Assembly: GCF_021654795.1 (NCBI RefSeq)
Contig: NZ_AP025344.1
Coordinates: 4,650,501 to 4,714,500, forward strand
DNA length: 64,000 nt
Direction of reading: 5' to 3'
Source: Paenibacillus dendritiformis
GTDB taxonomy: Bacteria; Bacillota; Bacilli; Paenibacillales; Paenibacillaceae
The notes under the pieces are model-generated. The model saw only the letters and a list, made by a program, of their open reading frames with translations. It was not told the origin of the DNA and searched no databases. Shown here piece by piece: positions 59,143 to 64,000 of this stretch. The position numbers and the translations under genes are program-made. Each line of letters begins with the position of its first letter. The stretch's first letter is position 1.

Positions 59143-59325
59143 CTACCGCTTCTTCATCTTGCGCTGCGCGCGGCGTTCTTCTTCCACGCGGATGTCGATC
59201 ATCGCATAGATGGCTGCCCGCTCGCGCTCGGGCAGAGCGAGCAGCTCATGCGGCAGAATGCGAAGCTTGTGGAGGGCGTAATAGGCATAGTTCGCTTCGC
59301 CGTCGCCCTCCCGGATTAGTTTTTT
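59143..59325 (-). CDS. Frameshift extension of the tail assembly chaperone
   Basis: At the end of the xkdN frame the sequence GTA-AAA-AAC-TAA contains the canonical slippery heptamer A-AAA-AAC (59325-59319). A -1 shift there reads on into LIREGDGEANYAYYALHKLR, ILPHELLALPERERAAIYAM and IDIRVEEERRAQRKMKKR before TAG at 59143. The extension has no start codon of its own, its composition is protein-like, and it ends just before the tape-measure gene. This is the gpG-gpGT arrangement of tail assembly chaperones; the fused product has about 198 residues. Confidence 0.85.
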   Translation of the reverse strand, partial: KKLIREGDGEANYAYYALHKLRILPHELLALPERERAAIYAMIDIRVEEERRAQRKMKKR

Positions 59326-59738
59326 ACTTCATCAATGAGCTCGTTCATGTCCTGATTGAAGCCATTCAGTTCCTGAACCTCTTGCAGCAACGCCGCATAT
59401 TCTCCCGGCAGGAGCATCTTCCGAAGCAACGCTTCCGCGCCCATGACGCCATACGATTGCTGCAGCTCCGAGTTTTTCAGATCCGGAAAGACGACGCTCG
59501 CCACGATCAGCTTCGCCGTATATTCATTGAAATCAATCTCCGGCGTTACGGTACCTCCCTTGCCCTTCTTCTGCTTGGTCGCGGCCTTGCGGCACTGCTC
59601 GTTCTCGACCTCGCTGATGCTGCGAAGCTGCCATGGCACCGGCTCTCCCTGTTCATCCTTGAAGCGGGCAGAGACGACATAAGCCGTCTCCGTATTCGCC
59701 TCCGCATTTTGGGCCAAAAAATATCGCAATGAACTCAT
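59316..59738 (-). CDS. xkdN: Tail assembly chaperone (XkdN)
   Basis: This 140-residue protein starts at the ATG 9 nt after GAGGTGAG (an upstream frame start lacks one). It reads MSSLRYFLAQNAEANTETAY, FKDEQGEPVPWQLRSISEVE, NEYTAKLIVASVVFPDLKNS and ends LIDEVKN. This matches PBSX XkdN. It binds the tape measure during tail assembly. Its stop codon directly follows the slippery site, so most ribosomes make this short form and a minority the extended one. Confidence 0.9.
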   Translation of the reverse strand: MSSLRYFLAQNAEANTETAYVVSARFKDEQGEPVPWQLRSISEVENEQCRKAATKQKKGKGGTVTPEIDFNEYTAKLIVASVVFPDLKNSELQQSYGVMGAEALLRKMLLPGEYAALLQEVQELNGFNQDMNELIDEVKN

Positions 59739-59768
59739 TGCTGCTCTCACCTCGAATGTTATTTATAA

Positions 59769-60227
59769 TTACGAAATGCTATTGAAGTTATTTAAAATAT
59801 CAACGTCATCAAACGTAAACTCGACTTCCTCTTCCAACACGTCGCTCTCCGTATCCAGCTTCGCCATGACGACGCTGTTCAGATTGACGTTCTTCAAGCA
59901 TACCGTCTGCGTGCCAATCGAGGACATCGGATCTTCATTCGTAATCTGGATAATGAAGTTCGTGTCTTTGCCATGCTTGATATAATCAAGCATCATATTG
60001 CGGAACAGCGGCGTCATATAGTAGATCGTCATGCTGCCGGTTCCCGTCCAGCCCGCTGCCTTATGCTGCACGCTTCGGCTGCCGAGCACCTTGACTTCCG
60101 CTTTCTGCTTTTCGATCTTCGCCTCCAGCGTCTTCACATAGAACATTTCCTCGTTTTTACCGTCAATCTGAGCAAATGCCCGGCCTTCGCGGCCCGAAAT
60201 CGTATCCTTCGCCTGCAACAATGCCAT
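59769..60227 (-). CDS. xkdM: Tail tube protein (XkdM)
   Basis: This 152-residue tube protein reads LQAKDTISGREGRAFAQIDG, ETFYVKTLEA-type beta strands (FYVKTLEAKIEKQKAEVKVL), GWTGTGSMTIYYMTPLFRNM and the end EEEVEFTFDDVDILNNF. It is the XkdM/DUF2001 pattern of contractile tails. The start is within 2 nt of the sheath stop, and translational coupling is likely. Confidence 0.92.
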   Translation of the reverse strand: MALLQAKDTISGREGRAFAQIDGKNEEMFYVKTLEAKIEKQKAEVKVLGSRSVQHKAAGWTGTGSMTIYYMTPLFRNMMLDYIKHGKDTNFIIQITNEDPMSSIGTQTVCLKNVNLNSVVMAKLDTESDVLEEEVEFTFDDVDILNNFNSIS

Positions 60228-60228
60228 G

Positions 60229-61545
60229 TTACTTCACCTTCACTTTCATATAAATTTTCTCTACGGCGTCTGCCGGCTGCACCGCCAGTTGAATGACGAT
60301 GCTATCGCTCGTATCGCCGGCTGTGACCTGTACATCGGTCTGCGCATCAAATGGCTGAATCGCGGACAAGCGCACGAGCTGGTCAAGGTAAGCGATGCAT
60401 TCGCCGCGGAACAACTGGCGGCCGTCGCCGTTGTTGTTCACCTTGCCGACATAGGACGTCTCGAACAACTGCTTCATATCGTTGGCAATGCCGTCAAGCA
60501 CTCGAACGACCCGGTTTTTGGAGAAAACGCGGCCCTTATCCGGAGTATAAGACGTAAAGCTGTTGATATCCTGCTCGACCACCGCGCGGCCCCGCTGATG
60601 GACGAATACGAACTCGCCCGCCTCCAGTGCGGCTTCGACCTGGCGGTTCGTCAGCCGCACGTCCGCGTCGATCGCATCTTCATACGCGGTATAGGTGAGT
60701 GACTCATTCATTGCCGCCGCAGCCGTAGCGGCAGCCACCCACACGCACGCTTCGGCTGGGCCGAGCACAGTGCCGTCCGCTAACTTGACTCCGTTCTTCA
60801 CGCTGATGACGCCTTCGCTGTCCGCCAGCGGATAGTTCGGCAGCACCGCCTGAACCTTTTTCCCTTCCTCCTCGCGCATCCGCTTGATGAAGGCGGTATA
60901 TACGGAAGCAAGTGTCTTCTCCTCCGACGGCAGGGCCACCGCATGGAAATCCTGCACCGCCAGCGCATCCAGGAAGTTCATATGGTCTTCATTCGTCGCC
61001 GCGCCGTCCTCGCCGCCAGTCAGCGGCAAGCCCGCGATCGCCTCCAGCGCTCCGCTGCCTTCGAATTCCACCCAAGCGTTGGCCTTGAGCTCCTCTGCTT
61101 GGGCGACGGTCTGAAGATCGACCTCGCGACCCGCGATCTTCGTAATAACGTCCATCTTCGTATCGTCGAGAACGTTCGGACGTACGACGAGTACGATGTC
61201 GTTCCCGCGAACGCCGCCGCAGCGGGCAATGGCCTTCCATCCCTCGTGAGTCGCCTGGGCCTTGGCGCCTTCATTCAACCGATACAACAGCACCGTCTTG
61301 GCCCGCTTGAATGCTTCGCGCACCAACAGCAGCGCCTTGTCCGTCACCTCATAACCAAGAAGCTCGAAAGTCGTCTCTCCGGCTGGCAGTTCCAGCACCT
61401 GACGGGCTGGTCCCCAGCTCAACTTCAGCGGCAGGGCCACAACCCCGCGCTCTCCCACCGTTCCCATCGGGCCCGCTTCCGAGTCGAAGCGCACATATAC
61501 GCCCGGTCTTACTTTGTTCTGCGTCATCCATGTTCCTCCAGCCAT
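60229..61545 (-). CDS. xkdK: Contractile tail sheath protein (XkdK)
   Basis: This 438-residue protein starts at the ATG after CAGGAGG; the longer frame is spurious. It reads GGTWMTQNKVRPGVYVRFDS, GERGVVALPLKLSWGPARQV, later VVEQDINSFTSYTPDKGRVF and NRVVRVLDGIANDMKQLFET, all marks of the phage sheath family (XkdK). The presence of a sheath makes the tail contractile. The gene overlaps the end of a small upstream gene. Confidence 0.95.
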   Translation of the reverse strand: MAGGTWMTQNKVRPGVYVRFDSEAGPMGTVGERGVVALPLKLSWGPARQVLELPAGETTFELLGYEVTDKALLLVREAFKRAKTVLLYRLNEGAKAQATHEGWKAIARCGGVRGNDIVLVVRPNVLDDTKMDVITKIAGREVDLQTVAQAEELKANAWVEFEGSGALEAIAGLPLTGGEDGAATNEDHMNFLDALAVQDFHAVALPSEEKTLASVYTAFIKRMREEEGKKVQAVLPNYPLADSEGVISVKNGVKLADGTVLGPAEACVWVAAATAAAAMNESLTYTAYEDAIDADVRLTNRQVEAALEAGEFVFVHQRGRAVVEQDINSFTSYTPDKGRVFSKNRVVRVLDGIANDMKQLFETSYVGKVNNNGDGRQLFRGECIAYLDQLVRLSAIQPFDAQTDVQVTAGDTSDSIVIQLAVQPADAVEKIYMKVKVK

Positions 61546-61720
61546 CACAATACCTCCTGAATCATAAATTGGTACAGCAGCGCAGCAACCTGCGCCTTCG
61601 TATACATGCCGTCCTCGCGGAGCAGCGCATGCAGCATATCCCGCTCCCGTCCGCTGTCCGCCTTCGCTTCCAGCCATTGCGCCTTCGTGTAAGCCGTCTC
61701 TTGCCCATCAATGCTCATCT
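61545..61720 (-). pseudogene. Small gene before the sheath, broken by a CG duplication
   Basis: The ATG at 61720 follows AGGAGGGGCGG and reads MSIDGQETAYTKA; the frame then breaks. Two bases later it continues QWLEAKADSGRERDMLHALL, REDGMYTKAQVAALLYQFMI and ends QEVL with a TGA that overlaps the sheath ATG. Removing one CG from the run GCGCGC near 61681 restores a 57-residue protein. It is either a two-base duplication or a sequencing artefact. Such small proteins lie before the sheath in PBSX-like tails. Confidence 0.55.
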
Positions 61721-62139
61721 CGAATCCGCCCCTCCTGCTTCATTGCTTCCATCTTGCTGCCCGCCTCCCGCTCCCGCAGCAGCGTGAGCGCATACTGCAC
61801 CCGGAAGCGCAGTAGATGATCCGGGTACTCGTGGCTCATCTCGGCGCCGCGGCAGCGCATCTTCCCGAAGTCGACGAACTCCAGCGCGTCATACAGCGCG
61901 TCGGCGACCTCGTCGGGATGCGGCCGTTCCCCGGTCTCTCCTGGCACATAGTCGACCTCCACCTGCCACGCTGCCGCATAGCGGCGCTCCCCTATGCGCT
62001 GCCTGCTGCCGCTGCGAAGACGGAGGGCGCAGTACGGCGCAATCGCGTCCGCTGCCGCCTCGGCATCCAGCACCGGCATACCTGGGAAGATCTCCTCAAG
62101 CCGCCGCATCACGCCTTGCCGAATCTCGGCACTGTGCAC
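61708..62139 (-). CDS. Tail terminator-like protein (DUF6838 type)
   Basis: This 143-residue protein uses a GTG start right after GGGGGGAG; upstream ATG starts are weaker. It reads MRRLEEIFPGMPVLDAEAAA, WQVEVDYVPGETGERPHPDE and HEYPDHLLRFRVQYALTLLR. Its place before the sheath and its size match PBSX-type tail terminator proteins, which cap the tail tube and, in full phages, join the head. It is the first gene of the tail operon here. Confidence 0.72.
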   Translation of the reverse strand: MHSAEIRQGVMRRLEEIFPGMPVLDAEAAADAIAPYCALRLRSGSRQRIGERRYAAAWQVEVDYVPGETGERPHPDEVADALYDALEFVDFGKMRCRGAEMSHEYPDHLLRFRVQYALTLLREREAGSKMEAMKQEGRIRDEH

Positions 62140-62203
62140 ATTTTCTCCCCCCCTGCAATCCGGCGTACCTGTGAAGCAGTCACTGCATCCTCTCCAAAAA
62201 CAA

Positions 62204-62234
62204 AGACCACCCGGAATCATCATCCGAATGGTCT
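62204..62234 (-). terminator. Terminator-like hairpin 65 nt before the tail operon start
   Basis: On the minus strand AGACCA-TTCGGA..TTCCGG-TGGTCT forms a two-part stem followed by TTTGTTTTT. It lies upstream of the first tail gene, so tail transcription either starts downstream of it or must read through it. Confidence 0.5.
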
Positions 62235-62465
62235 CTACTCATGGCTTGTCCACGTTCCGCCTTAACCGCGGGTCCGGTGGCACACCACTTCACACTACTA
62301 TCTTATCACCGGAAGCCGCCCGTCTGCGTGCCACCATCCGGCCAAATCGAGGACAGGCGGCAGGCCTGAGACGGATTGACGGTGCCATGGCATTCGGGAA
62401 GATTCAAAACAGCCGTTCACTTCCAGTTCAGGAAGCTCCATTGCACCAACTCATTCATGCCGATC

Positions 62466-62500
62466 AAAAACGCCCGTCACGGAAATCCGCAACGAGCGTT
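62466..62500 (-). terminator. Terminator of the activator gene
   Basis: AACGC-and-GCGTT with inner pairing CGGA/TCCG form a stem; on the minus strand TTTTTGATC follows. It is about 60 nt after the stop of the ArpU-type gene. Confidence 0.7.
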
Positions 62501-62562
62501 GGTTCGATCTAGCGATCGGTACATCAGTAATATACACTTCTTGATCCCACATCCTATTACCG

Positions 62563-62985
62563 CTACTCCGCATACACTTCCAGCCCGAGCAGGAAAGCCA
62601 GCTCCATTACCCCGCGTGCCTTGATGCGGCGGAAGGTGCGTTCGCTAACATTCATCTCATGGCAGAGCAAATAATCCGGCGTGCTGTTCTGCGGGCTGAG
62701 GTAGCAGCGCTCGATCACGCCCCGCTCCGCCTCGCCCAGATGGGCAATCGCCTTGGTCACATTGTCATGGACGGTCTTCATATATTGCTCCCTCTCAACA
62801 TTGTGGACCGCGGTCTCCTCGACTGGCTTCCCGACCTTGTGCGTCGTGCCGTGATAACGGGGAATATAAGCCAGCGTCGTCCGCATCTCCCGCCGTACGG
62901 CACCGGCCTTGCGGTACAGCTTCGCCACAGCCAACACCGATTCCACCCGCTTGCGCGTCTCTGCCCGATTAATGGTTGCCAACAT
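62563..62985 (-). CDS. ArpU-family phage late-gene activator
   Basis: This 140-residue protein has sigma-factor-like character. It reads LATINRAETRKRVESVLAVA, VEREQYMKTVHDNVTKAIAH, LGEAERGVIERCYLSPQNST and a C-terminal helix-turn-helix LLCHEMNVSERTFRRIKARG. It belongs to the ArpU-type regulators of late phage genes (packaging, tail, lysis). GGGGAG precedes the ATG. It is the likely switch for the tail operon that follows in the same direction. Confidence 0.82.
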   Translation of the reverse strand: MLATINRAETRKRVESVLAVAKLYRKAGAVRREMRTTLAYIPRYHGTTHKVGKPVEETAVHNVEREQYMKTVHDNVTKAIAHLGEAERGVIERCYLSPQNSTPDYLLCHEMNVSERTFRRIKARGVMELAFLLGLEVYAE

Positions 62986-63140
62986 CGTGAACCACTCCCC
63001 AATTCGTTATTTATAAAATAAAATAAATATAAAAAACTTTAAAAAGTTATTAAAAACAACAATCAGAAAATAATAAGGGTTCATGCTGGCTGTCTAAACC
63101 AACCATCCCAAATCCCCTCAACCTAGGAAAAAGACCTCTT

Positions 63141-63159
63141 TCGTTATTTACAATAACGA
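63141..63159. promoter_or_regulatory. Palindromic operator candidate
   Basis: TCGTTATT-TAC-AATAACGA is a perfect 8-bp inverted repeat with a 3-bp centre, between the divergent activator and repressor genes. The first half-site TTATTT recurs near 63006. It is a plausible binding site for the Xre-type repressor encoded to the right. Confidence 0.5.
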
Positions 63160-63203
63160 TCTATACTGAAAGAAATATATTTTCAACAACATGCACCAAA
63201 CTG

Positions 63204-63232
63204 TTGAGAACAAATGTTCGCAATGTTATACT
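63204..63232 (+). promoter_or_regulatory. Repressor-operon promoter with LexA (SOS) box
   Basis: TTGAGA (63204-63209) and TATACT (63227-63232, with an extended TG) are 17 nt apart. Between them GAACAAATGTTC (63208-63219) is an exact match to the GAAC-N4-GTTC LexA/DinR box of bacilli, overlapping the -35 end. LexA should block this promoter, and DNA damage should open it. Confidence 0.75.
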
Positions 63233-63308
63233 GCAAGCATACCATACCGCCGAAGTGAGCGTCAACGATGAATTGATGCTCATATATTAAAGGACGAGGG
63301 TGATAACG

Positions 63309-63740
63309 ATGACTGGCAAGAACAGAGAAGTGATGGGTTCACGAATCAAGCAGCTCCGCTTGAAGCACGGCCTCTCCCAGGATGACGTCGCCCATGCGCT
63401 CGGGATGAAGCGCGCCAATGTGGCCAACTATGAAGCGGGACGCACGACGCCGCCGAGCGATATTATCGGACGCCTGGCCGATATGCTGCACACCTCTGCC
63501 GACTATCTGCTCGGGCGGACGGACAACCCGCTCGCGCTGCATGCGGCGGGCACGATACCGGAATGGGCCACCGCCAAGGACAAGCGTGATTTCCGCAAAA
63601 TGCTGGAGGAAGATCCGGAGGTGATGTTCGACGGCGTGCCGATGGACGAAGACGACCGCGAACGGGTGATTCAAGTGCTGGAAGCCTTGTTCTGGGATGC
63701 GAAGAAGAGGAACAAACGGAAGCCGAAGCGAACGGAATGA
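63309..63740 (+). CDS. Xre-family repressor (ImmR-like)
   Basis: This 143-residue protein starts at the ATG 9 nt after GACGAGGG (a GTG three codons earlier is too close to the site). The helix-turn-helix (about 7-62) is MGSRIKQLRLKHGLSQDDVA then HALGMKRANVANYEAGRTTP, the lambda-repressor fold. The C-terminal half (DKRDFRKMLEEDPEVMFDGV and DDRERVIQVLEALFWDAKKR) is that of ImmR-like repressors whose activity is ended by an ImmA protease. It is followed after 33 nt by such a protease gene. Confidence 0.88.
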   Translation: MTGKNREVMGSRIKQLRLKHGLSQDDVAHALGMKRANVANYEAGRTTPPSDIIGRLADMLHTSADYLLGRTDNPLALHAAGTIPEWATAKDKRDFRKMLEEDPEVMFDGVPMDEDDRERVIQVLEALFWDAKKRNKRKPKRTE

Positions 63741-63773
63741 ACATTCGAACCTTGAAACCGCGGGGTGCATGGC

Positions 63774-64000
63774 ATGGATGTTGAGAACATCGTAAGCAAG
63801 CTGATTCGGAAATACAAAACGAACTGTCCTTTTCAACTGGCGCAGCGGCTGAACATAATCGTCAAGCAAGCGCGGCTCGGCAATTCGACGCGCGGATTCT
63901 ATTACCGCAAGCTGCGCCGACGCTATATCGTGATCAATACCGATCTGCCGTTCGAGTGGCAGCGCTTCGTCTGCGCGCATGAGCTCGCCCACGACCGGCT
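63774..64000 (+). CDS. ImmA/IrrE-type metallopeptidase, cut by the window end
   Basis: The first 75 residues are MDVENIVSKLIRKYKTNCPF, LAQRLNIIVKQARLGNSTRG, YIVINTDLPFEWQRFVCAHE and LAHDR. The zinc site HELAH is present at the very end. This family includes B. subtilis ImmA, which cleaves the adjacent Xre-type repressor after DNA damage. The gene continues beyond the window. Confidence 0.85.
   Translation, partial: MDVENIVSKLIRKYKTNCPFQLAQRLNIIVKQARLGNSTRGFYYRKLRRRYIVINTDLPFEWQRFVCAHELAHDR

Larger units (their letters stand above)
62140..62562. other. Spacer between the activator gene and the tail operon
   Basis: I see no coding sequence; in a complete PBSX-like phage this is where small and large terminase, portal, protease and capsid genes would start. 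It holds two terminator-like hairpins on the minus strand, and the promoter of the tail operon must lie between them. No sigma-A consensus is obvious, which fits a promoter that needs the ArpU-type activator. Confidence 0.5.

Noticed and set aside
1-64000. tRNA or rRNA genes
   Set aside because: I looked for them in the intergenic stretches and saw none; a scan with a covariance model would settle it.

Overview
The window looks like a chromosomal segment of a Paenibacillus-type endospore-forming firmicute. The grounds are a SAM-I riboswitch on a metA-metI-metC operon, a T-box on pheST, a Spo0E-like phosphatase, CotF-like coat proteins, an SR1P-type small protein behind gapB, DUF3055 and DUF3919 families, strong AGGAGG ribosome binding sites, and a PBSX-like tail cassette. 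The species cannot be fixed from the sequence alone.

Left part (1-9.5 kb): a repeat-bearing gene-free stretch, a YokD-like AAC(3) acetyltransferase, then a five-gene sensing and uptake cassette (response regulator, histidine kinase, DUF3919 protein, binding lipoprotein, PgtP/UhpT-like antiporter), a Pro/Gly-rich small protein, an IS1182-family transposase remnant and the menaquinone gene mqnC. Next (9.8-14.8 kb) come metC, metI and metA under a SAM-I riboswitch, and corA behind a long unassigned leader.

Housekeeping block (14.9-39.3 kb), mostly on the minus strand: an HRDC protein with an attenuator-like leader, a phosphodiester glycosidase, a 5'-3' exonuclease, an ArsC/Spx-like protein, a pseudouridine synthase, two corrinoid genes, a lipoprotein, Spo0E, an Lrp regulator with an aminotransferase (alaR-alaT type), coat proteins, an MFS transporter, mutS2, cvpA, a ZapA protein with a giant coiled-coil extension, and pheST with its T-box. 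A MITE-like repeat lies between zapA and pheT.

Gluconeogenic operon (39.6-43.6 kb): gapB, an SR1P-like peptide and ppdK, with overlapping stop and start codons. It is followed by a 15-unit pentanucleotide array, small hairpin repeats, a second IS1182 remnant, a purine permease and a decay zone (a GPH symporter pseudogene fused to an IS110 remnant).

Right end (48.6-64 kb): a contractile-tail prophage or tailocin. An ArpU-type activator gene is followed directly by tail genes (terminator, sheath, tube, frameshifted assembly chaperone, tape measure, baseplate, fibre). No portal, terminase or capsid genes are present between them. On the other side, an Xre repressor and an ImmA-type protease are divergently transcribed from a promoter that contains a perfect LexA (SOS) box. 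IS110 fragments and frameshifts have altered the fibre end, and no lysis genes are seen before the terminator that closes the tail operon.
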